Assembly (NCBI RefSeq): GCF_044142105.1
Contig: NZ_JBGTYM010000002.1
Span: forward strand, 496,001-560,000
DNA length: 64,000 nt
From: Pseudogemmobacter sp044142105
GTDB lineage: Bacteria > Pseudomonadota > Alphaproteobacteria > Rhodobacterales > Rhodobacteraceae
Direction: 5' to 3'
In this document: one piece after another, positions 48,544 through 56,948 of the stretch
How positions within the stretch are numbered: position 1 is the stretch's first letter
Layout of the letters: every line of letters begins with the position of its first letter
The notes under the pieces: model-generated
What the model was told of the DNA's origin: nothing
The model's database searches: none
What the model saw: only the letters and a program-made list of their open reading frames with translations
Position numbers and translations under genes: made by a program

Positions 48544-49602
48544 GTGCCATCGGCGATCAAGGGCCGCGCCGCGGGCGGGGCGGTGCCTGCGCTGGCCCTG
48601 TTGACCCTTGGCTTCGCGCTGGTCGATCTGGCGCCCCTGCGCGCGGTCTTTGACGCGGTGGCGCTGGGACTGGCCGCTGTGGCGGGTGCGCTGTTCAACC
48701 TTTCCGGCCTGACGGTGATCCGCGATGGCGCCACGTTGCGCGAGACGGTGGCGGGCTGGGGGATGGAAGTCACGCGCGTCTGCGACGGCAACGGGCTGGC
48801 GGTCGCGGCGGCCGCGCTGGTGGCAGGCCTGGCCTGGCGGCGCGGCTGGCGCTGGGGCGTTCTGGCCTTTGCTGTCGCTCTGGTGGCGATCCAGGCTTTC
48901 AACCTGTTCCGCATCGTGATCCTTGGGGTCGTGCTGCATCTTGATCCGGCACAGTTCGACGCGGTGCATCTGGATGTCTTCCCGATCCTGACGGCGGGCG
49001 GTTTCCTGCTGGCGGCGGGCCTGATCCTGGGCACGCCCGCGCGGCGGCTTGCATTGGCGCTTGCGCTGGTCGTGGGGTTCGGCGCGATCTGGACGCTGGG
49101 CCTGGCGGCGCTGTCGGCCGCGCCTTTGGCCGCGCTGGCGAATCTGCTGCTGGTCGCGACGCCGGGCGGGATCGGCCCGATTGCGCCGCGCCCCGATGGC
49201 TGGCTGGTCGAGACCATGGCGCTGGCCCAGGCCGATCCCGCGATCCTGCATCGCGCGGCGATCTGGCCCGCCGATTTCGCCATTGCTCTGCCGGTGATCC
49301 TTGCGGCCCTGGTCGCCGCGCCCTCGCGCCGGGGCGTTCTGGCCTTGGCCGCGGCGCTGGCCGTGATGGTCGTGGCGCTGGCTTTGGGCGCGGTGACCGA
49401 GGTGCTGGCGGTGCTGAAGGCCGGGCCGGTTCTGGGGATGGTTGAGCCTCGGCCGGATGGCAGTCTGGCGCTGCTCCCCTATCTTCCGCCCTCCGAAAGC
49501 CTTGGTGCGCTGCTGCGGCTGGCACAGAATGTGCTGGTGCATTTCAACCTGCTGGTGCTGCCGGGGCTGATGCTTGCCAATGCCAAGGTGCCTTCGGCAT
49601 GA
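48544..49602 (+). CDS. exosortase/archaeosortase-family transpeptidase-like protein
   Basis: This 352-residue polytopic protein has the three residues of the exosortase active site at normal spacing: C80 in VTRVCDGNGL, R123 in FNLFRIVILG and H142 in FDAVHLDVF. Exosortases cut proteins at C-terminal sorting tails in the membrane. The N-terminal half (1-170) is the exosortase unit; the rest is a second membrane region with a periplasmic loop, longer than the usual core. The start is GTG. The gene overlaps the next by 4 bp. A protein with a tail resembling a sorting signal is encoded at 54185-54832. Confidence 0.72.
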   Translation: MPSAIKGRAAGGAVPALALLTLGFALVDLAPLRAVFDAVALGLAAVAGALFNLSGLTVIRDGATLRETVAGWGMEVTRVCDGNGLAVAAAALVAGLAWRRGWRWGVLAFAVALVAIQAFNLFRIVILGVVLHLDPAQFDAVHLDVFPILTAGGFLLAAGLILGTPARRLALALALVVGFGAIWTLGLAALSAAPLAALANLLLVATPGGIGPIAPRPDGWLVETMALAQADPAILHRAAIWPADFAIALPVILAALVAAPSRRGVLALAAALAVMVVALALGAVTEVLAVLKAGPVLGMVEPRPDGSLALLPYLPPSESLGALLRLAQNVLVHFNLLVLPGLMLANAKVPSA

Positions 49603-51242
49603 GCGGGCTGGCCTCCCGGCCCTGGGTCTTGCCGCTGGCGCTGGCGCTGCTGGTCCTTTTGCGCCTGCAAGGGCTGATGTGGGACGAGGGGCGGCTCTAT
49701 CACCCCGACGAGTTCAATCTGGTCTTCGCGGCGGGCAAGCTGGTCTTTCCCGGCGGGATGGTGCCGGATTTCCATGCCTATAACGGGCTTGCGCTGGCTT
49801 TGCCCAAGGGGCTGGCCGTTGTCCTGTGTGGCCCCGCGCCCGGGGGAAGCTGCATTTCGCTGGCGGCGCGGCTGATCTCGGCCCTATGTGCCGGGGCCGC
49901 GCTGTGGCTGGCTTTCCGCATCGCCCTGCGGCTGGGCGGCGCGTCGGCAGGGGGGCTGGCGCTGGGCTTGCTTGGCCTTTCGGCGCCGCTGATCCAATGG
50001 GCGCATTTCGGCACGACCGAAAGCGCGCTGACGCTGGCGGTGCTGGCCGCCTGGGCGCAGGGGCTGCGCTATCTGGACGGGCAGGACGGGCCCTGGCGGG
50101 CGGGCCTGGGCTGGGCGCTGATCCTGGGGCTGGCGCTGGGCGCGAAGAGTTCGGCCGCCGTGATCGGGATCATTCCGCTGGCGGCGCTGGTGCTGCGGCC
50201 CGACGGGCGGGGGCGGGGCTGGCTGCTGGCCGTGCCGGTCTCGGTTCTGCTGGCGGCGGGGCTGTTCCTGCTGACGACGCCCGCCCTGATCTATGCGACG
50301 CAGGATTACCTTGCGGTGATGAGGTTCGAGGGCGATGTGGTCGCGGGCCGGACCGATGTGTTCTGGACCTGGCAGTTCGAAGGCGCGGTGGCGGGCCTGT
50401 ATGAGCTGCGCCAGCTTTGGAGCATGACCGGCGGGGCCGGACTGGTTCTGGCGGTTCTTGGCATCGCGGCTGCCCTGCGGCGGCGCGACCGGGGTGCGGC
50501 CTTGGGACTGGCCTTCCTGATCCTGTATCTGGCGATCATCGTGACCTGGCACGCGCGGTTCACCCGCTATCTGGCGCCGGTCCTGCCGGTTCTCTTGATC
50601 TTCGCGGCGCTTGGCGGGACGGCGCTTTGGGCGCGGCTGCGCGGCACGATGCTGCGGCTGGCTTTCGGTCTGGCCTTGGCGCCTGCCGCGCTGGCGGGTC
50701 TGTCGCTGGCCGCGAGCTATCGTTTTCCCGACAGCCGCATTGCTGCCGCCGCCGCGCTGGAGGCGCGGGTGCAGAAGGGCGATGTGGTGCTTCTGGAACC
50801 GCGCGATATCGGCCCGTCCGAGTTTGCCGGCGCCAGCGTGATGACGCTGCCTCTGATGGAGCCGTCGACACCGGACAAACCCGGCCAGCTTGCGGCGGCG
50901 CTGGCACAGGGCGACTGGATGGTACTCTACAGCCGCCGTCATTGGGCGGTGCTGCCGCATCTGGCGCGCTTCCCCGAGATGTGCGGCTATTACGCCGCGC
51001 TGACGCGGGGCGATCTGGGCTATGAAGTGGCGCTGGATGTGCCGCGTTTCGCGCCCCTGGGCGGGTTCCTGTCGCCGGGGCTGGGGGCCGAGGAGACGCG
51101 GGTGGTGTTCGACCGGCCCGAGGTCTTTGTATTGCGGCGGGTGAACCGGCTGCCGCCTGAGGAAATGCTGGCCCAGATCACCGCGCCGGGGCAGGACTGC
51201 CGCGCAGAGGTGCTGCTCGACAATCTGCGGAGGCCGCGCTGA
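49599..51242 (+). CDS. polytopic GT-C-type glycosyltransferase
   Basis: This 547-residue membrane protein has about eleven helices. The first periplasmic loop has LYHPDEFNLVFAAGK with the acidic residues of GT39-like enzymes, then a GTTESALTL helix and a LGAKSSAAVIGI turn. A soluble C-terminal part follows (residue 390 on), with RVQKGDVVLLEPRDIGPSEF. It is coupled to the exosortase gene (ATGA overlap) and to the YYY protein (TGATG). It probably transfers a sugar from a lipid carrier to an exported acceptor, but the sugar is unknown. Confidence 0.72.
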   Translation: MSGLASRPWVLPLALALLVLLRLQGLMWDEGRLYHPDEFNLVFAAGKLVFPGGMVPDFHAYNGLALALPKGLAVVLCGPAPGGSCISLAARLISALCAGAALWLAFRIALRLGGASAGGLALGLLGLSAPLIQWAHFGTTESALTLAVLAAWAQGLRYLDGQDGPWRAGLGWALILGLALGAKSSAAVIGIIPLAALVLRPDGRGRGWLLAVPVSVLLAAGLFLLTTPALIYATQDYLAVMRFEGDVVAGRTDVFWTWQFEGAVAGLYELRQLWSMTGGAGLVLAVLGIAAALRRRDRGAALGLAFLILYLAIIVTWHARFTRYLAPVLPVLLIFAALGGTALWARLRGTMLRLAFGLALAPAALAGLSLAASYRFPDSRIAAAAALEARVQKGDVVLLEPRDIGPSEFAGASVMTLPLMEPSTPDKPGQLAAALAQGDWMVLYSRRHWAVLPHLARFPEMCGYYAALTRGDLGYEVALDVPRFAPLGGFLSPGLGAEETRVVFDRPEVFVLRRVNRLPPEEMLAQITAPGQDCRAEVLLDNLRRPR

Positions 51243-53257
51243 TGCCGGGCCTGCCCGTGGCCGAAATGAACGAAGTGCTGCGCTGGCTTCTCCTTCTGGC
51301 AGCGGCGGGCTGGCTGATGGGGCCGCTGACCCGGCGCTGCCTGCCGGGGCTTGAGGATGGCGGCTGGATCGTCGCGCGCGGCCTTGGCTGGCTGATGCTG
51401 GGCTTTCTGGCCTATCTGCTGGGCGCGCTGGGGCTGGGCTCCTTCGCGCAATCCGGGCCGCTGGTCGCGGCGCTGGGGATGGCGGGCTTGTGGGTGACGC
51501 TGCGGCGCGAGGGCGTGGCGCTGCCGCTGGCTGTGATCCTGCGGCGCGAGGGTCTGTTCCTTGTGCTTTTCGCGCTGGGGCTGGTCGAGCGCTTGCAGGA
51601 ACCGGCCCTGCTGGGGCTGGAAAAATTCACCAATCTCGGCTTCCTCACCGCCTTGATGCGGGCCGATATGCTGCCCGCGACCGATGCCTGGATGGCGGGC
51701 CAGCCGATCAACTACTATTACTTCGGCCATGCCACCGTGGCGGCTTGGGCCAATCTGGCGCAGGTGCCGGCGGACCATGCCTATCAGCTTGCCATGGCGA
51801 CGCTGTTCGCGCTGACGGGCTGCCTGACCTTCCAGCTTGTCTCGGAGCTTTTGCGCGGGATCGCGCGGCCCCTGTGCCGTTTTTCGGCGCTGTTGTCGGT
51901 GCCGCTGGTGATGTGGGGCGGCAATGGCCATTCCTTCCTATACCAAGCGCTGCGCGACCGGATGCCGACGACGCTGCCCGAGTATTACTACCCGAACTCG
52001 ACCCGGTTCATCGGCTATGACCCGGATGTGCCGGACAAGGCCTTTACCGAGTTTGTCGCCTATGGCTTCAAGGTGGGCGATCTGCATGCCCATGTGATGG
52101 CGACGCCAATTTTCCTTCTCGGCCTCGTCGCGGCGCTGGTCGCCTGGCGCGCGGGCGTGCGGGGGCGGAGCTTCCTTCTGCCGGTGGGATTGTTCGGCTG
52201 GCTTTGTGGGCTGGCCTATATGACCAATGCCTGGGATGTCGCCGCGCTGGGACTGGTGGCGCTGGCGGTCTGGGGCGCGTTGTGGACCCGCGGGCCGCAA
52301 GTGGGGCGCATTGACCGGATGGCGGCGCCGGTTGTGCCGGCGCTGGCCGTGGCTGCGGCGACGGCGGCGCCCTTCGCGGCCAGCTTCCGGCCCTTCGCCT
52401 CGGGCCTGGCGCTGACGCTGATGCAGACACCGGTCTGGCAGCTGGCGGTGATCTGGTTCCCCTGGGTGCCGGGGGTGCTGGCGCTTGTGGTGCTGGGCAT
52501 GATCGCGGCGCGGCGGGGCGCGCTTCCGGTCGAGCTGGGCTTTGCCTGCCTTCTGGCGGCGGTGGCGCTGGCGCTGGTGATCCTGCCCGAAATCGTCTTC
52601 ATCGATGACATCTATGACGACGATTTCGCCCGCGCCAATACGATGTTCAAGATCGCCTTCCGCGCGCAGCACCTGCTGCCGATCCTGGGCTGTGCGGCGC
52701 TGGGATGGCTGGCCGCAAGGCCGGGCGCGCGGGCGGCTTTTGCGGCAGTTCTGGTGCTGGTGCCGCTGTCCCTGCCCATGGTCTATGCGCGCTGGACCTT
52801 TCCGCTGGCCTGGCAGGACCGCCATCTCGACGGGCTGGGCTTTCTGGGCGAGGAGCGCAGTCTGGTGGAGGGCTTCGCCCAACTGCCCTTCGACCCCGGA
52901 CAGTCCTTCATCGAAGCGAGCAGCGAGGCCTTCACCAAGGGCGCGCGCTTTGCCGCCGTCACGGGGCGGCCCTCGATCCTGGGCTGGTTCGGCCATGAAT
53001 GGCTGTGGCGCAATGATCCGGCCGTGTTGGGCGGGCGCAAGCAGGAGATCGACGCCTTCTATACCACGATGGACAAGACGGCCCGTTGCGCGCTGATCGC
53101 GCGCCATGGCATCCGCTATGCCGTGCTGGGCGTCGAGGAACGCGCCGCCTATCCCGCGCTGGACAGCGGCGGGATTTACGGTCTGGGCCGGGTGGTGCTG
53201 CAAAGCCCGGCAGGGGCCGTGGTCGAGCTGCTGCCGCAAGAGCGCTGCGGAAAATGA
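51242..53257 (+). CDS. YYY-type (DUF2298) polytopic membrane protein
   Basis: This 671-residue protein has about twelve helices and the hallmarks of the YYY/DUF2298 family known mainly from Chloroflexi and archaea: QPINYYYFGH (N157 on), VGDLHAHVMATP (D280), GLAYMTNAWD, FIDDIYDDDFARANTMFKI, and a soluble C-terminal domain with EASSEAFTKGARFAAVTGRP and GWFGHEWLWR. The family is predicted to be a lipid-linked sugar transferase or related enzyme; its reaction is not established. It is coupled on both sides (TGATG before, ATGA after). Its presence in a Rhodobacteraceae-like genome suggests transfer. Confidence 0.85.
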   Translation: MPGLPVAEMNEVLRWLLLLAAAGWLMGPLTRRCLPGLEDGGWIVARGLGWLMLGFLAYLLGALGLGSFAQSGPLVAALGMAGLWVTLRREGVALPLAVILRREGLFLVLFALGLVERLQEPALLGLEKFTNLGFLTALMRADMLPATDAWMAGQPINYYYFGHATVAAWANLAQVPADHAYQLAMATLFALTGCLTFQLVSELLRGIARPLCRFSALLSVPLVMWGGNGHSFLYQALRDRMPTTLPEYYYPNSTRFIGYDPDVPDKAFTEFVAYGFKVGDLHAHVMATPIFLLGLVAALVAWRAGVRGRSFLLPVGLFGWLCGLAYMTNAWDVAALGLVALAVWGALWTRGPQVGRIDRMAAPVVPALAVAAATAAPFAASFRPFASGLALTLMQTPVWQLAVIWFPWVPGVLALVVLGMIAARRGALPVELGFACLLAAVALALVILPEIVFIDDIYDDDFARANTMFKIAFRAQHLLPILGCAALGWLAARPGARAAFAAVLVLVPLSLPMVYARWTFPLAWQDRHLDGLGFLGEERSLVEGFAQLPFDPGQSFIEASSEAFTKGARFAAVTGRPSILGWFGHEWLWRNDPAVLGGRKQEIDAFYTTMDKTARCALIARHGIRYAVLGVEERAAYPALDSGGIYGLGRVVLQSPAGAVVELLPQERCGK

Positions 53258-54177
53258 GCCGGCTTCCCCCGCGCCTGATGCTGGCCCTGCGGGCGGCGGT
53301 GACGCTGGCGGCCCTGGTTCTGGCCTGGAGGATCAGCCGCGAGATGACGGCGGAAGGGCCCGTCTTCGCCCAGTTGCGCCCGGTCTGGCTGCTGCCCGCC
53401 TTCGCCCTGCATGCCCTGATTCTCTGGGGGCTGGGCCTGCGCCTGCGGCTGATGCTGGGGGCTTTGGGCGAGGGCGCGCGGCCCGGCCTTGCCGCCATGT
53501 TCCGGCTGCATTGGCAGGCGTTGGGGGTCAGCCAGGTGGCGTTGGGCACGATTGGTGGCGACGCATTGCGGGTGGCGCTGCTAGCTGGCCCGGGCCGTAC
53601 CCTGCCGCAGGCATTCCGGCTGGTGCTGGTCGACCGGGTCATCGGGGTGATGGGGCTTGTGCTGCTTGGCGGAGGGGCGCTTCTGGCAGTCCTGCCGCCC
53701 GAAGCGGCCTTGCGTGCGGCTCTGGTTCTGGCGGTCGGTTTCTTTGCGGGGCTTGTGGCGATTTTCGCCATCGCCGGGCGCGAGGGGCGATTTTGGCGCG
53801 AGCCTGCCCGCATCGCCACGCTTTTGCGCATGCTGGTGCGCCAGCCCATGGGGTGGGTCTGCCTGGCGCTGGCCATGCTGACCCATCTGGCCAGCGCCAT
53901 CCTGTATCTTCTCTGCGCCTGGGCCATCGGTCTGGCGCCCCCGGTGGCCGAGACGCTGGTGGCGGTTCCGGCGGGCCTTTTGGTCAGCACGATTCCCGCC
54001 AGCCTGGGCGGGTGGGGCCTGCGCGAAGTGTCGATTGCGGCCACTTACCGTGCTTTGGGAAGCACATTTGCCGGGGCCGTGACGGTTTCAGTCCTCTATG
54101 GGCTGAGCCATGTTGCCATGGCGCTTCCGGGTCTGCTATCGCTTTGGAAACGCCCGGCAACGGGCCGGGGACGGTGA
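53254..54177 (+). CDS. LPG synthase/flippase-like membrane protein (UPF0104 type)
   Basis: This 307-residue protein has about eight helices in the plan of the lysylphosphatidylglycerol synthase transmembrane family: LHWQALGVSQVALGTIGGDALRV near residue 90, LVDRVIGVMGLVLL, and the late PAGLLVSTIPASLGGWGLREV. Members without a synthase domain are thought to flip lipid-linked substrates. It is coupled to the YYY gene by ATGA overlap and is 7 bp before the Thr-Pro repeat protein gene, so it probably serves this glycan system. Confidence 0.83.
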   Translation: MSRLPPRLMLALRAAVTLAALVLAWRISREMTAEGPVFAQLRPVWLLPAFALHALILWGLGLRLRLMLGALGEGARPGLAAMFRLHWQALGVSQVALGTIGGDALRVALLAGPGRTLPQAFRLVLVDRVIGVMGLVLLGGGALLAVLPPEAALRAALVLAVGFFAGLVAIFAIAGREGRFWREPARIATLLRMLVRQPMGWVCLALAMLTHLASAILYLLCAWAIGLAPPVAETLVAVPAGLLVSTIPASLGGWGLREVSIAATYRALGSTFAGAVTVSVLYGLSHVAMALPGLLSLWKRPATGRGR

Positions 54178-54184
54178 GCATCAC

Positions 54185-54832
54185 ATGAAGCATTTGCGCG
54201 GGGAACGGTTGCTGGTGGCGGGGCTGGTCGCGGCCTCGGGGTTCCTGGTTTCCGGCAAACCGGCAGCAGCGCAGGGCATGTGTACGCCGGGTGACATTGT
54301 CTGTTGCATGATGAACCCGGCGGATCCGGGCTGTTTTGCCGTGCCGACGCCGACGATCTTCATCCCCACGCCCCCGTTGCCAACGATCTTCATCCCGACG
54401 CCGTTCATCCCCACGCCCCCGTTGCCGACGATTTTCATCCCCACGAGCACGCCGACACCCACGCCCACGGCGGCTCCGACAGCGACGCCCACGCCTACGC
54501 CCACGGCGGCTCCGACAGCGACGCCGACGCCCACGCCCACGGCGGCTCCGACAGCGACGCCGACACCCACGCCCACGGCAGCTCCGACAACAACGCCGAC
54601 GCCCACGCCCACGGCGGCTCCGACAACAACGCCCACGCCCACCGAAGCGCCTTCGCCGACCGCGACCGTCGCTCCGACGACCCTTCCCACTGCCACGGCG
54701 ACCCCGGCCGATGTGCCTCTGGTGCCCGGCAGCCCGGGGGGCGGCAATCCGATGCTCTTGTCGATCTCGCTGGCCGCCGCGGCGCTGGTGGCGCTGATGC
54801 TCTGGGCGCGGCGCAAGGGCGGCCAGGCCTGA
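54185..54832 (+). CDS. exported Thr-Pro repeat protein with C-terminal sorting-type tail
   Basis: This 215-residue surface protein has a signal peptide (cut near residue 29, AAAQG), then a short Cys-rich head (GMCTPGDIVCCMMNPADPGC), two or three copies of PLPTIFIPTP, a 12-residue TPTPTPTAAPTA unit repeated about five times, and a Ser/Thr/Pro linker. The C-terminus is a spacer (VPGSPGGGNP, residues 180-189), a hydrophobic helix (190-207) and the basic end WARRKGGQA. That order (motif, helix, Arg-rich end) is the plan of exosortase substrates, though the motif is not PEP. The Thr-rich repeat is a natural O-glycosylation target. Confidence 0.78.
   Translation: MKHLRGERLLVAGLVAASGFLVSGKPAAAQGMCTPGDIVCCMMNPADPGCFAVPTPTIFIPTPPLPTIFIPTPFIPTPPLPTIFIPTSTPTPTPTAAPTATPTPTPTAAPTATPTPTPTAAPTATPTPTPTAAPTTTPTPTPTAAPTTTPTPTEAPSPTATVAPTTLPTATATPADVPLVPGSPGGGNPMLLSISLAAAALVALMLWARRKGGQA
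54457..54636 (+). repeat. 36-bp tandem repeat coding for the Thr-Pro array
   Basis: The phrase GGCGGCTCCGAC (one copy has GGCAGCTCCGAC) recurs at 54469, 54505, 54541, 54577 and 54613, always 36 bp apart. The units are nearly identical at the DNA level, with a few synonymous and Ala/Thr changes, so copy number could vary between strains by slippage or recombination. Confidence 0.9.
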
Positions 54833-54860
54833 GGCCCGGCCCGCTCTGCACAGGTCACCT

Positions 54861-55739
54861 GTGGTGAGCCCGTCCGACCTGCCGCCCTGGCTGCGCCTGA
54901 TGCGACCCGGGCAATGGCCGAAGAACCTGCTTGTCGCCTTGCCTTGCCTGGCCGCACATCGGCTTGAGCCTGCGGTTCTGGTCCAGACGCTGGGCGCTTT
55001 CGTCGCGCTGTGCCTCGCCTCCTCGGCCATCTACGCCCTGAATGACGCGCAGGATGCCGCGCATGACCGGTTGCATCCGCGCAAGGCCCTGCGCCCGGTC
55101 GCGGCGGGGCTGGTCTCGCCCGCGGCAGCCACAGGGCTTGCCTCAGGGCTGGCCATGGCGGCGCTGGCTGTGGCCGCGATGCTGGGGCGCGGGCTTGTTG
55201 CAGGCGTTGCGCTGTATCTGCTGCTGGCCATCGGCTACGCGATGGTGTTGAAGCGCCGGGCGGTGGCCGATCTGACGGTGCTGGCGCTGCTTTACACGCT
55301 GCGCGTGGTGGCAGGAGGGCTTGCGACCGGCATCACGCCTTCGGCCTGGCTTCTGGCCTTCTGCCTGCTCTTTTTCTTTGCGCTGGCGGCGCTGAAGCGC
55401 CAGGCCGAGCTTTTGGCGCGCAACGGGTCGGGTCCCCTGCCGGGCCGCCCCTATGGGGCGGGTGATCTGGCTGCCCTTGCCGGCATGGCGATCGGGGCAG
55501 GGCATGCCGCGGTGGTTGTCCTGGTCCTTTATCTGCAAAGCGCCGAAGTCCGGCAGGCCTATGTCTGGGACGCGCCGCTCTGGGGCGTCTGCCTGATCGT
55601 CCTTTACTGGATCAACCGGGCGGTGCTGCTGACGGGACGGGGCCGGATCGGCGACGATCCGGTGGCCTTCGCGCTGCGGGATGGGGTGACCTGGGCCTGT
55701 CTGGCGCTGATCGGCGGGCTTGCCGTGGTCGCGGCCTAG
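54861..55739 (+). CDS. UbiA-family prenyltransferase, polyprenyl-phosphate phosphoribosyltransferase-like
   Basis: This 292-residue membrane protein has eight or nine helices. The first helix begins RLMRPGQWPKNLLVALP, and the first Asp-rich site is YALNDAQDAAHDRLHPRKAL, followed by RPVAAG. MRPxQWxKN and NDxxDxxxDRxHPxKxxRP are the marks of decaprenyl-phosphate 5-phosphoribosyltransferases, which give lipid-linked pentoses in mycobacteria. A second Asp motif normally near residue 190 is weak here. The start is GTG (54861 or 54864). The stop codon overlaps that of the convergent GT4 gene. Confidence 0.8.
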   Translation: MVSPSDLPPWLRLMRPGQWPKNLLVALPCLAAHRLEPAVLVQTLGAFVALCLASSAIYALNDAQDAAHDRLHPRKALRPVAAGLVSPAAATGLASGLAMAALAVAAMLGRGLVAGVALYLLLAIGYAMVLKRRAVADLTVLALLYTLRVVAGGLATGITPSAWLLAFCLLFFFALAALKRQAELLARNGSGPLPGRPYGAGDLAALAGMAIGAGHAAVVVLVLYLQSAEVRQAYVWDAPLWGVCLIVLYWINRAVLLTGRGRIGDDPVAFALRDGVTWACLALIGGLAVVAA

Positions 55740-56884
55740 GTTTTCACAAGATCAAGATAGGGCGCGCAGGTGGTCTGGGGACCGAAAAGCGCGCGCAATT
55801 CGGCGGGCGATACCCGGCGCGGCGGGCCGTCGCGCAGGATGCGAAGCATGGCCTCCCGCAGCGCCTCGGGCGTCGCGGGTGAGAAGAGGCAGCCCATGCC
55901 GGTCTGGCGGATCGGTTCCGCCATGCCGGGACGGTCGGTCGCCACGCAGGGCACGCCCGCCGCCATCGCCTCGACCTGCACCAGACCGAAGCTTTCCAGC
56001 CGGTCGGTGGAGGGCAGGACATGGAGATCGATCTGGGGGTAAAGTGCGGCCAGTTCAGCGGGGGTCCTGGGGCCGAGATGGCGGATGCGCCCCCCGGATT
56101 GGCCCGCACGGGCAAGCACCGCTTTCCAGTCATCCTCGCCGATGATGTCTTCGGCGGGGCCGATCAGGTCCAGCACGACCGGGCGGCCAAGCGCCTCCTG
56201 CAGCCCGTCGAAGGCTGTCAGGAGCAGGTCGAGGTTTTTCTGCCGCGCCAGCCGCCCAACATAGGCGATGCGGAGGGGCTGGCCAGGGTTGCGCGGCGGC
56301 GGGGCCGGGCGGTCGGCCAGGAACAGGGCCGGGATGGGCGGCGGGGCGAAGGCGAGCTTGCGGCGGAAGAGGCGGCAGAAGGTGGATTGCGCGGCATAAT
56401 CCGCCGAGACGACCTGGATGCGATGGGCCAGCGCGCCCGCCACAAGATGCGGCAGCGCGGCCACGGCGCGCATCAGCCGCGCGCCCGGCGTGGCGGTGGA
56501 CATCGCGCAGGCATAGGACAGGATGACTTTTCGACCCATCAGCCGCGCCAGGATCGCCACCAGCGCCGCGTCGGCATTGGGCAGGTGAATGCCGACAAGG
56601 CCCGCGCCGCGCATGCCCCGCATCACTGTTGCGGCATAGAAGGGCATCAGGGGCGCCTTGCCGATCCGCGCCAGAACGCCCGCCCGCAAGACCCGTACGC
56701 CATCGACCATTTCGTCGCGCAGGGCGCCGTTGGGACGCGAGGTCGCAACGGTGACGGGATGTCCTGCCTCGCCCAGCACGCGGGCCAGTTCGGCGGCGGA
56801 GATCGTCAGCCCCGAGACATTGGGCAGATAGTAGCTTAGCGCCAGCAGGACGCCCTGACGGTCCTTCGCCTTTCCGCTGCCCAT
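55736..56884 (-). CDS. GT4-family glycosyltransferase
   Basis: This 382-residue GT-B enzyme has an N-terminal acceptor domain (LALSYYLPNVSGLTISAAEL) and a C-terminal donor domain with RIAYVGRLARQKNLDLLLTAF, a hinge HLGPRTPAELAALYPQIDLHV, and the nucleotide-sugar site ESFGLVQVEAMAAGVPCVAT (the EX7E motif). It is soluble and should act on the cytoplasmic side on a lipid-linked acceptor. The ATG at 56884 follows GGGAAGCG. It is convergent with the UbiA-like gene and divergent from the methyltransferase gene. Confidence 0.88.
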   Translation of the reverse strand: MGSGKAKDRQGVLLALSYYLPNVSGLTISAAELARVLGEAGHPVTVATSRPNGALRDEMVDGVRVLRAGVLARIGKAPLMPFYAATVMRGMRGAGLVGIHLPNADAALVAILARLMGRKVILSYACAMSTATPGARLMRAVAALPHLVAGALAHRIQVVSADYAAQSTFCRLFRRKLAFAPPPIPALFLADRPAPPPRNPGQPLRIAYVGRLARQKNLDLLLTAFDGLQEALGRPVVLDLIGPAEDIIGEDDWKAVLARAGQSGGRIRHLGPRTPAELAALYPQIDLHVLPSTDRLESFGLVQVEAMAAGVPCVATDRPGMAEPIRQTGMGCLFSPATPEALREAMLRILRDGPPRRVSPAELRALFGPQTTCAPYLDLVKT

Positions 56885-56948
56885 CGCTTCCCGCTTTTCC
56901 CTACCGCCCGCCTGCGGCAGACTAAAGCACAGGGGCGCGCGAGGCTCC

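Noticed and set aside
54457..54636. Evenly spaced repeat that could be taken for a CRISPR array
   Set aside because: The units abut without unique spacers, lie in an open frame and code for a Thr-Pro repeat.
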